From assembly GCA_964653235.1 (NCBI GenBank), contig CAZZCP010000064.1, forward strand, positions 1 through 14,970: DNA of 14,970 bases, written 5' to 3'. The DNA comes from CAZZCP01 sp964653235. Lineage in GTDB: Bacteria > Bdellovibrionota > Bdellovibrionia > Bdellovibrionales > UBA840. The notes beneath the pieces are model-generated. The model had not been told where the DNA came from. It worked only from the letters and a program-made list of their open reading frames with translations, and made no database searches. Positions 6,459 to 14,248 of the stretch are shown in pieces. How positions within the stretch are numbered: the first letter of the stretch is position 1; every line of letters starts with the position of its first letter. A program made the position numbers and the translations under genes.

Positions 6459-7428
6459 CTTTCGCTAAAGTATTGTCTTTCAAACGCGGACCAAACTGAG
6501 TTACAAGTTGAGCCGAGGAAAAAGAAGCAAATTTTCCGGCGATTGCAAAGTCTTTTTCTTGAGTTAAGGCATAAAGAAAACTGCCGGCAAAGGTATCACC
6601 TGCGCCATTGGTATCAACAGCTTTTACTTTTACGCCTTCAATATCGTGCATATTTTTACCATCAAATGCAATGGCACCCTCAGCACCGCGGGTAATGACT
6701 ATCTGCTTGGCAATTTTTTTCAACTCATCCATTGCAGCTTCAATGTCTTCTGTTTTGGTAAAAATCTGTGCTTCTTCTCTGTTGCAAAATAAGAGATCCA
6801 CTCCGTCACCAATCATTTCTGTTAACTGAGCATGAAAGAACTCTGTCATGCTGGGATCTGATAAGGTTATCACCGTTTTTACATTATTTTCTTCAGCAAT
6901 TTTTCTACCCTTAATAGCAGCCTGTCTACCAGAGTCCGAAGTCGATAGGTAGCCCTCCATAAAGAAATACTTAGACTTTCTTAAACTTTCTTCGATCAAC
7001 TCATCAGTGGAGAGACCTTCAGAGATTCCTAAATAACTTTGCATACTTCTTTCGGCATCAGGAGTAATAAAAATTAATGCCTTACCTGTAACCCCTTCTC
7101 TTCGATCAACATAATCAAAACTAGAATCTACGCCCTCTTCTTTTAGGTTTTCAGAGTAAAAAGCCCCTGCTTCATCACTGGCCACTCGGCAGACCATAAA
7201 ATTTTTAGCACCATATTTGGCAGCAGTTATTATGGAGTTCGCCACCGAGCCACCACAAGCCCTCTTGTGGGCAATTCCTTTAACATGTTCCATTAAAATT
7301 CTCTGCCTCTCTTCATCGACCAAAATCATTCGCCCCTTGGCGATATTGAGAGAATCTAGATCTGTGTCTTGAACCTCGATCTCGTAGTCAACAAGAGCAT
7401 TGCCGATACCATAAATCTCATACTGCAT
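6433..7428 (-). CDS. PfkB-family carbohydrate/adenosine kinase
   Basis: Kinase of 331 residues in the ribokinase/PfkB family, phosphorylating a sugar or nucleoside with ATP in the cytoplasm. The N-terminal substrate-binding signature is RACGGSVANS (56-65); the C-terminal one is DTNGAGDTFAG (272-282) with the catalytic base Asp278. The stretch VTGKALIFITPDAERSM is typical of the branch annotated as adenosine kinase. That substrate is plausible, but sequence alone does not exclude another nucleoside or sugar. ATG 7428 has TTAGGAG upstream, and that site overlaps the stop codon of the preceding DUF493 gene, so translation is probably coupled. Confidence 0.88.
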   Translation of the reverse strand: MQYEIYGIGNALVDYEIEVQDTDLDSLNIAKGRMILVDEERQRILMEHVKGIAHKRACGGSVANSIITAAKYGAKNFMVCRVASDEAGAFYSENLKEEGVDSSFDYVDRREGVTGKALIFITPDAERSMQSYLGISEGLSTDELIEESLRKSKYFFMEGYLSTSDSGRQAAIKGRKIAEENNVKTVITLSDPSMTEFFHAQLTEMIGDGVDLLFCNREEAQIFTKTEDIEAAMDELKKIAKQIVITRGAEGAIAFDGKNMHDIEGVKVKAVDTNGAGDTFAGSFLYALTQEKDFAIAGKFASFSSAQLVTQFGPRLKDNTLAKVMEFYSQL

Positions 7429-7436
7429 TACTTCTC

Positions 7437-7685
7437 CTAAAGTGCGATTAGGCCGTCAATATGACCGACCTCTTCGTAGAGATCAAGTATCTGTTGGCTG
7501 TGCAGTATGGTGACTGTATAGGTCACACCAATGTAATTTCCGTGACGAGATATTTTGATTTGAGTCAAATGCTCTTCCAAATATTCGGTCAACTCTTCTA
7601 GCTTTGCTCTGGGTACAACAAACTTGAAAGTATAAGGGCCTGGAAATAAATGCTCTTGGTCGAGGAGCTCTTGAAAATTCTCCAT
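7437..7685 (-). CDS. DUF493 (YbeD-like) small protein
   Basis: Protein of 82 residues resembling E. coli YbeD. Shared pattern: FPGPYTFKFVV near the start, then HGNYIGVTYTV and a C-terminal LYEEVGHIDGLIAL. The fold is a small alpha/beta ferredoxin-like domain, suspected to be regulatory; no function is established. No good Shine-Dalgarno precedes the ATG. It lies in the middle of an operon DUF2288 - DUF493 - kinase, 48 bases after DUF2288 and 8 bases before the kinase. Confidence 0.85.
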   Translation of the reverse strand: MENFQELLDQEHLFPGPYTFKFVVPRAKLEELTEYLEEHLTQIKISRHGNYIGVTYTVTILHSQQILDLYEEVGHIDGLIAL

Positions 7686-7733
7686 CTAAATAAAGACTAC
7701 GTTGAAATGGCAAAAAAACCAAGCCAATGACGC

Positions 7734-8045
7734 CTAGTTCACGATCTCTTGAATCAAAACATAGGGCTGTACAATAACAAAGAGAAATTGCTTGCGCATA
7801 TCCATTCCCCACAAATCGAGCTGATTCTGCGTTGGTTTGGCAAGCAAACGTTTTTGTAGGTATTCTTCGACATCTTCTACATCATCTCGAGCCACTTTTG
7901 CAGCGGTTTGAACAAGATCTAAGCTGCGATCTACGACGATGATCGCCCCTCTTTCGAGATGGTTTTGTAGTGCCGACCACTCTACATTGCTTAGTTCGGC
8001 CTCAAGTTTTTCGATTATTTCATCTTTTTCTGCAGCATCGGCCAT
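7734..8045 (-). CDS. DUF2288 family protein
   Basis: Protein of 103 residues matching the DUF2288 pattern: an N-terminal acidic helix (EKLEAELSNVEWSALQNHL), RGAIIVVDRSLDLVQTA, DDVEDVEEYLQKRLLAKPT, and the C-terminal LFVIVQPYVLIQEIV. Cytosolic, function unknown. It appears to be the first gene of the minus-strand operon. The ATG at 8045 lacks a Shine-Dalgarno; a -10-like TACAAT stands five bases before it, suggesting a leaderless message. Confidence 0.82.
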   Translation of the reverse strand: MADAAEKDEIIEKLEAELSNVEWSALQNHLERGAIIVVDRSLDLVQTAAKVARDDVEDVEEYLQKRLLAKPTQNQLDLWGMDMRKQFLFVIVQPYVLIQEIVN

Positions 8046-8050
8046 ACTTT

Positions 8051-8056
8051 ATTGTA
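8051..8056 (-). promoter_or_regulatory. -10 box of the DUF2288 operon (leaderless start)
   Basis: TACAAT on minus, five bases before the ATG at 8045. The -35 region is poor. Transcription would begin at or next to the start codon. Confidence 0.35.
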
Positions 8057-8164
8057 CTGATCACAGCGAGGAAAGCATCGATTTGCTGACTGCCAAGCAG
8101 ATGCGTCTTCGAAACTCTTCTTTTGGCTATGCGCTCTGCGTGTAGACCTTGGTCAAGAATTCAT

Positions 8165-8170
8165 CATAAT
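8165..8170 (+). promoter_or_regulatory. -10 box of the alpha/beta hydrolase gene (leaderless start)
   Basis: CATAAT followed by six bases (AAATTT) and then ATG 8177, the spacing expected if transcription starts at the A of ATG. TGTAGA, about 18 bp upstream, is a weak -35. Confidence 0.4.
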
Positions 8171-8176
8171 AAATTT

Positions 8177-8932
8177 ATGCCAACCCGTGAATTTCAATTT
8201 CAAAGTCTAGATGGGCACAAACTCTCTGGAAGATTGGAGATGCCCGACACTGAGCCCAAAGCATTTGCCCTTTTTGCTCACTGTTTTACTTGTTCAAAAA
8301 ATGCAGCTGCAGCCTCGCGTATTTCAAAAGAGATGGCCAAAAGAGGATTTGCCACCTTAAGATTTGACTTTACAGGCTTGGGCAACAGCGAAGGCGATTT
8401 TGCCAATACCAACTTTTCAAGCAATGTAAGTGATCTTTTATCAGCCGCCGAGGCTTTAAAAAAAGAGTTTGAATCACCAAAGATTATTATCGGCCACAGT
8501 TTAGGGGGAGCCGCGGTTCTCTCTGCAGCCAGTGACACCGATGCCGAAGTGGTAATTACGATTGGCGCGCCTTCTGATACCAAGCATGTAAGCCATTTGT
8601 TTCAGTGCTCGATTCCTGAAATCGAAGAAAAAGGCTCAGCCAAAGTGCAACTTGCGGGCCGCGATTTTGAAATCAAAAAACAATTTTTAGAAGACATTCA
8701 AAACTCTGAGGTTCTTAAAAAAGTGCGAGAGTTTCGAAAAGCACTTTTGCTCTTTCACTCTCCTCAAGATGATACTGTCTCTATTGATCATGCTGCCGAA
8801 ATTTATAAAGCTGCCAAGCACCCAAAAAGTTTTGTGAGTTTAGATAGGGCAGATCATCTACTCAATCGAAAAGAAGATGCAGAGTATGTTGCCGACGTGA
8901 TCTGTGCTTGGTGTTCAAGATACATCGTTTAA
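8177..8932 (+). CDS. Alpha/beta hydrolase, stand-alone version of the hydrolase-OsmC family
   Basis: Cytosolic hydrolase of 251 residues. The nucleophile elbow is GHSLGG (Ser108), with an acid at Asp198/Asp199 (HSPQDDTVS) and His227 (ADHLLN). The strings AHCFTCSKN, RFDFTGLGNSEGDFANTNFS and KHPKSFVSLDRADHLLN are hallmarks of the family usually annotated as bifunctional alpha/beta hydrolase/OsmC protein. The usual C-terminal OsmC peroxidase domain of about 140 residues is absent here: the protein stops at WCSRYIV right after the hydrolase, and the next gene lies on the other strand. Start set at ATG 8177 because homology begins at PTREFQFQSLDG; the frame runs further up to 8123 but without homology. 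Substrate unknown. Confidence 0.88.
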   Translation: MPTREFQFQSLDGHKLSGRLEMPDTEPKAFALFAHCFTCSKNAAAASRISKEMAKRGFATLRFDFTGLGNSEGDFANTNFSSNVSDLLSAAEALKKEFESPKIIIGHSLGGAAVLSAASDTDAEVVITIGAPSDTKHVSHLFQCSIPEIEEKGSAKVQLAGRDFEIKKQFLEDIQNSEVLKKVREFRKALLLFHSPQDDTVSIDHAAEIYKAAKHPKSFVSLDRADHLLNRKEDAEYVADVICAWCSRYIV

Positions 8933-11430
8933 TCTTTTAAGTTTGCTTTTTGAGCGGCTCTTTGTTTCATTTTACTCATCAAATGATCAGCTTTTGCCCT
9001 CAACTCCTTCATCTCTCTCTCGACTCTAGGTAGATACTCTATAGCTCCTTCAAGCAATTGCTCTATAGATGGATTTCGACCTACGTGAGGTAGTAGCACT
9101 TTCACCTTGGTATCTGGCTCTTTTACAATAAACTCGATAAATGGCATGCCAAGTTTATTTCCGATCTCACTGACAGCTTCAGATAACTTTTTTTGATCGC
9201 GCGGCAGAAGTTTTGTCCTTGCTAAAATAGACTCCGTAAATTTTCTAACTTTTCTCAAATCAGATAAAACAGTTTTACTTATGCTTCCTTCCGATAAAAC
9301 CTTGGTTTTTTCAGCACTCGCTAATGCCATTTTGGCATCAGCCAAGTGAGTTGCTGCTTCTTCGGCACCTAAATGGTAATCATAACCTGTATCTGATAAA
9401 TCATCCATTTTACCATTTTTCTCTAAAGGACCTAATTTGACATTAAGATTTGAAATGCGTTTTTTCTTGTAAACTGTTTTTCGTTTTCCTGGCCTATCCG
9501 GATCGGGAACTTCTCTTGGATCGAACAATGCATAGATGTATCTTTCATCACTTAAGTCAAAAGCACTCGCATCTAAAGCCGCGATATTTCTTTTGGTTGT
9601 CAATGCATGATTGAGCTCATGAAGAATCACGTTGGAAAGTGTATTTGAAGTTACCTCTGCTCTTAAACCACTGAGATTTTGACTTCGATGCAAGAGACTA
9701 TCTATATCGATCACCACTGTCTTTTCATCGGTGAAATACCCTGCTGAATATCTAGCCCGAGTATCTGAAAGGCTAAAGTAAACATCCATCTCTTGAAAGA
9801 CCTTTTTATTGCCCAGCAGTTGACCAATTAGATTTCCATCTGGAGAAGAGATTAACTTGTGATTGACGGTAGACATTAGATCTTGCTCAATAAATCTACT
9901 AAATGAAATAAATTTGAAGCCCGCTTTTTCTAACTCTTGAATAAAGTCAAAAAGAATCAAATTTCCCTCGCGAATCAATTCATTTCTTTGGCTTATAGGA
10001 AGTTTTTTAAACTCTTCCTCCGAATCTGGAAATTTTCTTGTGAACTGATCATAGTTTGAGAGCCAATCAGGTGAGATCCGATTTTGAGAATAGCGTCTTT
10101 GATCTATCAATTTATAGGCCATAAGATCTTTGACTACACTGCCAGCCTGTTCAGGAGTTAATTCTACAACTTGCATTTGACCTTTTGTGTTCATCAACTC
10201 AACAATGAGCTTTTCATCCTCTCGCTGGCTCTTTTGTTGTAGTCTTTTAACTATGGCATATTGGTATTTCTCTGTCTCTTGATCATAAAAACGAATTCCA
10301 TCATCTTTGCGAAGTCCCAAAAAGGGGCTTCGATAGGTCTCAACCTCCTCTTTGGCAATGGGCCTTAAGCTACTGATTTTGTCGGCACTTAAGTCTTTTA
10401 CCGATCGAACTTGAAAAGAATCATCAAGAATACTCTCGGCCTCATCTGTGCTCAAAGGGCGAGTCTGTAGTCTTTTTGCTTTTTTGTCGTAGTAACTGAC
10501 CAAGATCGCAGGAGGATTTTTATCTGCATCGATCCACTCGATTTTGCCTACAACTCGATCTTTGGGGCTCTCTTTCGGGGTAAATTTGATAAGATCAAAG
10601 ACTTGCAAATCAAAAAAATTTCCGTCTTGAAGAATCTCTAGCATTGGCCTTTTTTGATCTGGAGTTAAACCCACAAATTTGGCTTTGACTCTTTTGCCAT
10701 CGCGAACAAATTCTAGGTATTGATATTCGGGGGGAAGACGTCCTTCTTCTAGAGCCGAACTCATTTGCGCGAACAAAGATTCAGGAGCAGCTGCCTTTTC
10801 ACTTTTCTTCGCAAACGGCCTTTCAATATCTTGCAGCTCAACTTCGATCATTTCATCGGTCTCAAGATGGCGCACTTTCATCTTCTTCAAACTAAAATCT
10901 TCAATACTTACCCTTATCACATCGGGGCGGCTTCGGATTTTCAGTAGAAGCTCTTCACCTTTCGCGGTAGGACCTAGTATATTTTGCTCACCAACTCGAT
11001 TTTCTCGATTATCGATTTTCATTTCAAAATTAGAGTTGGCAAAATCAAAGTTTTGAAAAAGACCAATATGAGGTCTACCTTGGTCATCTAAAAGCAAATA
11101 GCTGGCATTTTTTATTAAAGGAAATGAAATTTCATCAGTACTGAGTATCTCTTTTTGAACCCGTCCATCTGCATGAGGAGATATGACCTGTACTTTGCCA
11201 TCTTGGTCAATGAAACTCACCAAACCCGATCGAAGCTCCGATTTTGTGCGGTAGATAATAGGTGCTCCTAGTATTGGGTTCGCATAAGTACCCGCAATTT
11301 TAGGGAGCTTTAGCATTTCTTCTCCCTCAGAGTTCAAGAGCTCTTCAGTTAGATCTTTGCAATAGGCAGGCAGAGTTTCTGCAAAACTCAAGAGAGGAAG
11401 AAAAACTGCGCTAAGTAGGTAAAATCTCAC
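8929..11430 (-). CDS. Large exported protein with HELNH metalloprotease motif and repeated beta modules
   Basis: I do not recognise the family. Protein of 833 residues with a signal peptide (1-17, cleavage near SFA|E). Residues about 57-432 hold up to five short beta-rich stretches (about 57-105, 158-205, 238-283, 293-335, 376-432); several end with similar turns: ILSTDE, PLSTDE, LTPEQ. They look like SH3/KOW-type barrels. The C-terminal part has VILHELNHAL, an HExxH zinc site (His604, Glu605, His608), and about 82 residues later GAEEAATH (Glu690/Glu691), a possible third ligand as in gluzincins. The last ~130 residues are helical and charged. I infer a periplasmic or secreted zinc peptidase-like protein. 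GTG start at 11430; no clear Shine-Dalgarno. It is convergent with the hydrolase gene, sharing a TTAA at their stop codons, and divergent from bioY. Confidence 0.7.
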   Translation of the reverse strand: MRFYLLSAVFLPLLSFAETLPAYCKDLTEELLNSEGEEMLKLPKIAGTYANPILGAPIIYRTKSELRSGLVSFIDQDGKVQVISPHADGRVQKEILSTDEISFPLIKNASYLLLDDQGRPHIGLFQNFDFANSNFEMKIDNRENRVGEQNILGPTAKGEELLLKIRSRPDVIRVSIEDFSLKKMKVRHLETDEMIEVELQDIERPFAKKSEKAAAPESLFAQMSSALEEGRLPPEYQYLEFVRDGKRVKAKFVGLTPDQKRPMLEILQDGNFFDLQVFDLIKFTPKESPKDRVVGKIEWIDADKNPPAILVSYYDKKAKRLQTRPLSTDEAESILDDSFQVRSVKDLSADKISSLRPIAKEEVETYRSPFLGLRKDDGIRFYDQETEKYQYAIVKRLQQKSQREDEKLIVELMNTKGQMQVVELTPEQAGSVVKDLMAYKLIDQRRYSQNRISPDWLSNYDQFTRKFPDSEEEFKKLPISQRNELIREGNLILFDFIQELEKAGFKFISFSRFIEQDLMSTVNHKLISSPDGNLIGQLLGNKKVFQEMDVYFSLSDTRARYSAGYFTDEKTVVIDIDSLLHRSQNLSGLRAEVTSNTLSNVILHELNHALTTKRNIAALDASAFDLSDERYIYALFDPREVPDPDRPGKRKTVYKKKRISNLNVKLGPLEKNGKMDDLSDTGYDYHLGAEEAATHLADAKMALASAEKTKVLSEGSISKTVLSDLRKVRKFTESILARTKLLPRDQKKLSEAVSEIGNKLGMPFIEFIVKEPDTKVKVLLPHVGRNPSIEQLLEGAIEYLPRVEREMKELRAKADHLMSKMKQRAAQKANLKD

Positions 11431-11451
11431 GGTTCTCTATCGGAAAATCTG

Positions 11452-11463
11452 TGAGATGTCTCA
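11452..11463. promoter_or_regulatory. Palindrome between divergent protease-like gene and bioY
   Basis: TGAGATGTCTCA: 5-bp arms around a 2-bp centre, in a 97-bp divergent intergenic region. A wider pair, ATCGGAA (11439-11445) and TTCCGAT (11498-11504), flanks it, the right half overlapping the bioY -35. An operator is possible but unproven; it does not resemble a BirA site as I know it. Confidence 0.25.
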
Positions 11464-11493
11464 GTAGTTTGCCTGCAGTTCTAGACTTTGCGA

Positions 11494-11522
11494 TTGCTTC
11501 CGATGGAAAAAGCGAGTATGAA
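11494..11522 (+). promoter_or_regulatory. Sigma-70 promoter of bioY
   Basis: -35 TTGCTT (11494-11499), 17-bp spacer, -10 TATGAA (11517-11522), then five bases to ATG 11528. No Shine-Dalgarno is present, so the message is probably leaderless. Confidence 0.5.
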
Positions 11523-11527
11523 AAATT

Positions 11528-12070
11528 ATGCAAAATAGTCTAGTTACTCAATGGATCGAAACCAAAGAAAATAAAATTGCTTTTCAACTGGGAAGTATTG
11601 GAGCCGGAGCCATTTTGATTGCGCTTTTAGCTCAAATCACAATTCCCCTAAGCTTTACCCCTGTACCCATCACAGGTCAGACTTTTGGAGTTGCCTTGAT
11701 CTCACTCTTAATGGGCAGATACAAAGCCTTTTCCAGTGTTGCGCTTTACCTCTGTTTAGGACTTGTCGGTCTTCCTTTCTTTGCCAAAGCCGGCGGAGCA
11801 ACTCTTGGTTATTTGCTCGGAATGCTTGCTGCATCTTTTGTAGTGGGCAGTCTTGCCGATCGCGGCTGGACTAAGAAATTTAAAACAGCTCTACTTGCAT
11901 GTTTTTGTGGTAGCATCATGGTTTTCACTTTTGGAGCCATGGTACTTCAGTACTATGTCCCTGGTGAAAATGCATTTTTACTTGGAGTTTTACCCTTCTT
12001 ACCTGGGGACTTGATCAAATCAAGTCTTGCCGCCCTAATTGTAAGCTCGATGCACAAAAAACTTTCTTAA
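11528..12070 (+). CDS. bioY: Biotin transporter substrate-binding subunit BioY
   Basis: Membrane S-component of an energy-coupling-factor transporter that brings biotin across the inner membrane. Protein of 180 residues with about six hydrophobic segments. The family signature is clear: ITIPLSFTPVPITGQTFGV (39-57), GLVGLPFFAKAGG, TLGYLLGMLAASFVVG and the C-terminal PFLPGDLIKSSLAALI. No bioM or bioN partner is in this window; BioY may work alone or with energising subunits elsewhere. It is convergent with the flavoprotein gene, the two stop codons overlapping within TTAA. Confidence 0.92.
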   Translation: MQNSLVTQWIETKENKIAFQLGSIGAGAILIALLAQITIPLSFTPVPITGQTFGVALISLLMGRYKAFSSVALYLCLGLVGLPFFAKAGGATLGYLLGMLAASFVVGSLADRGWTKKFKTALLACFCGSIMVFTFGAMVLQYYVPGENAFLLGVLPFLPGDLIKSSLAALIVSSMHKKLS

Positions 12071-13035
12071 GATTTAAACTTTGATTTGGTCTCTTCGTAC
12101 TCTTTGATCATTTGATCTACGATTTGATGTAAAGGACGAATTTCTTCGGTAAATTCTAAACTCGGCCCAGCACACCACATGGTTTTGTAGGTTCCTGAAA
12201 AAGCCGCTTTTTCTAACAGCTTCATGCCTTTGTAGTAAGTCAACATCTTCGCATACTTTTTAACTTTTCGATTGCTGTTTAAAAACTTCTCTACTGGGTT
12301 TTGTTCGGTTCCCACTTTTTTAACATAGTCTGTATTGATCACAGTACACATGGTGCCCGAGAGCTTATCGGTCATCACAATATCTTTTGCTTTATAATCG
12401 ACAATGGCTTGTTTATAGCCCTCGGTCACTCCGCTCTCTGTACAGGCAATAAAGGGGGTTCCCACAGAGACTCCATCGGCGCCGAGAACTTCCATGGCAA
12501 AAATGGCATCTCCCGTTGCAACTCCACCAGCACTGATCACGGGCAGCTTTGTATTTCGCTTTAAAAGTGGCAAGAGAATGGTCGATGGAATGTTACCAGC
12601 GTGACCGCCAGCACCTTTGTTTACGGCAATCAGAGCATCAGCCCCGAGGTCTTCAACCTTTTTGGCATACTCTACATCCACTACATCACAAAAGACTTTG
12701 GCACCTGATTTCTTGGCTGCTTCAATCACAGGCTTAGGATTGCCCAATGAAGTGATAAAGTAATCCACCCCTTCATCCACACAAACCTTAAGTTGTTCAG
12801 GAAACTTTACATTGGATTTATTGACAATCAAGTTTACGCCGATCGGTTTTGTCGCCTTGTCTTTGATTTCTCGCAGACCTTTTTTGAGCTCATCGATCGT
12901 TCGATAATTGAGAGCCGGAATGCAGCCACTTACTTTGTGCGTGCAAGCGGCAATCATCATCTCGGTATTTGTGACCAAAAACATCGGGGCGACAATTAAG
13001 GGAAAGTCTATTCCCAGGATTTCATTTAATTTCAT
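12067..13035 (-). CDS. Nitronate monooxygenase / FabK-like FMN oxidoreductase
   Basis: FMN-dependent TIM-barrel protein of 322 residues in the 2-nitropropane dioxygenase family, which includes nitronate monooxygenase and enoyl-ACP reductase FabK. Motifs in order: FPLIVAPMFLVTN at the N-terminus (first strand), GVNLIV, KGAGGHAG (140-147, with His145 at the usual catalytic position), LPVISAGGVATGDAI (164-178) and GADGVSVGTPFIA (185-197), which bind the FMN phosphate. Which activity is real cannot be decided by eye. It starts 9 bases after the stop of ald without its own Shine-Dalgarno, so it is probably co-transcribed with it. Confidence 0.85.
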   Translation of the reverse strand: MKLNEILGIDFPLIVAPMFLVTNTEMMIAACTHKVSGCIPALNYRTIDELKKGLREIKDKATKPIGVNLIVNKSNVKFPEQLKVCVDEGVDYFITSLGNPKPVIEAAKKSGAKVFCDVVDVEYAKKVEDLGADALIAVNKGAGGHAGNIPSTILLPLLKRNTKLPVISAGGVATGDAIFAMEVLGADGVSVGTPFIACTESGVTEGYKQAIVDYKAKDIVMTDKLSGTMCTVINTDYVKKVGTEQNPVEKFLNSNRKVKKYAKMLTYYKGMKLLEKAAFSGTYKTMWCAGPSLEFTEEIRPLHQIVDQMIKEYEETKSKFKS

Positions 13036-13044
13036 ATCAGAAGA

Positions 13045-14151
13045 TTAAGGCTGATAGGCCCGATACTCAAGACCTAGATCATCTGCAATAGGTTTGTAGG
13101 ACACATAGCCATCATAAACATTCAAACCCTTTAGTAATAACGGATCTTTGCTCACAGCCTCTTCCACTCCCAATTCGGCCAACATGCGTGCGTAGTACAA
13201 AGTCACATTGGTCAATGCATAGGTTGATGTTCTTGCAACAACCCCAGGCATATTGGGAACACAATAATGAATAACTCCATTTACATCAAAAGTGGGATTG
13301 GTGTGCGAGGTTGGCTTGCATGTTTCGATACAGCCGCCTTGATCTACGGCAACATCTACTACCACCGAGCCTGGCTGCATGGTTTTGACCATAGCCTCAC
13401 TCACCAAATGAGGGGCTTTTTTTCCAGGTAGAAGAACCGCGCCCACCAATAGATCGGCATCGGCTGTGCACTCTTCAATATTGCTCAAGTTTGAGAATAG
13501 AGTAGTCACTCTGCCATCAAAGATATGATCTATATACTCCATACGTTTTAAATTTACATCGAGAATGCGAACATTGGCACCAAGACCCACGGCCATCATC
13601 GCTGCATTAGTTCCAACGATCCCTCCGCCCAAAATAGTAACCTTTGCACGCTTGGTTCCGGTCACACCACCAAGCAGAACTCCTTTGCCCCCTTTGTCTT
13701 TTTGCAAATAAAAGGCTCCGATTTGAGTTGCCATTCTTCCTGCCACTTCACTCATTGGAGTTAACAAAGGAAGTGCTCCCTGTTTGTCTTCAATGGTTTC
13801 ATAAGCAATGGCTTTTACTTTTCGCTCGCATAGAACTCGTGTCAATTTGGGCTCTGCGGCCAAATGAAGATAAGTATAAAGAATTTGATTCTCGCGCATC
13901 AGTTCATATTCATCGGGAAGTGGTTCTTTGACTTTTACGATCATATCGCCAGTGTCATAGATCTCTTTGGCCGAATCTAAGATTGTGGCCCCGGCTTTAT
14001 GGTATTCTTCATTGCTGATTCCGCTGCCAAGACCTGCATCTTTTTGTACAAAGACTTGATGCCCATCATGAGTCAGTTGCTTTACTCCTGCTTCGGTCAT
14101 ACCAACACGATTTTCACTGATTTTGATTTCCTTAGGAACGCCAATCTTCAT
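13045..14151 (-). CDS. ald: Alanine dehydrogenase
   Basis: NAD-dependent enzyme interconverting L-alanine and pyruvate plus ammonia. Protein of 368 residues, near the usual 370. Substrate-binding Arg15 and Lys75, catalytic His96 (YTYLHLA), Rossmann motif ILGGGIVGTNA with Asp198 to hold NAD, Asp270 and Asn300 all match the classical numbering. The frame is open upstream to 14310, but that part is unlike any Ald. ATG 14151 has GAGGAG six bases upstream and gives MKIGVPKEIK, the standard N-terminus. It lies 97 bases after lpxC on the same strand and 9 bases before the flavoprotein gene. Confidence 0.95.
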   Translation of the reverse strand: MKIGVPKEIKISENRVGMTEAGVKQLTHDGHQVFVQKDAGLGSGISNEEYHKAGATILDSAKEIYDTGDMIVKVKEPLPDEYELMRENQILYTYLHLAAEPKLTRVLCERKVKAIAYETIEDKQGALPLLTPMSEVAGRMATQIGAFYLQKDKGGKGVLLGGVTGTKRAKVTILGGGIVGTNAAMMAVGLGANVRILDVNLKRMEYIDHIFDGRVTTLFSNLSNIEECTADADLLVGAVLLPGKKAPHLVSEAMVKTMQPGSVVVDVAVDQGGCIETCKPTSHTNPTFDVNGVIHYCVPNMPGVVARTSTYALTNVTLYYARMLAELGVEEAVSKDPLLLKGLNVYDGYVSYKPIADDLGLEYRAYQP

Positions 14152-14248
14152 ATCTATCTCCTCTGATGAAGGACTTATTTCATAGCTTTTGAAACTTGGC
14201 AATTTGAATGAGTGATTGCAGAAGCTGCACAAACAGTGCATAGCGTAA

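Noticed and set aside
8046..8063. CRP-like site (TGATCACA)
   Set aside because: Only one half-site; the second half at the required spacing is missing.
8123..8176. N-terminal extension of the hydrolase
   Set aside because: No homology; it covers the -10 box, and the family starts at the PTREF segment.
14226..14240. TGCAC-AAACA-GTGCA hairpin between lpxC and ald as a terminator
   Set aside because: Only 5 bp with no following T run on the minus strand, so it is unlikely to terminate.
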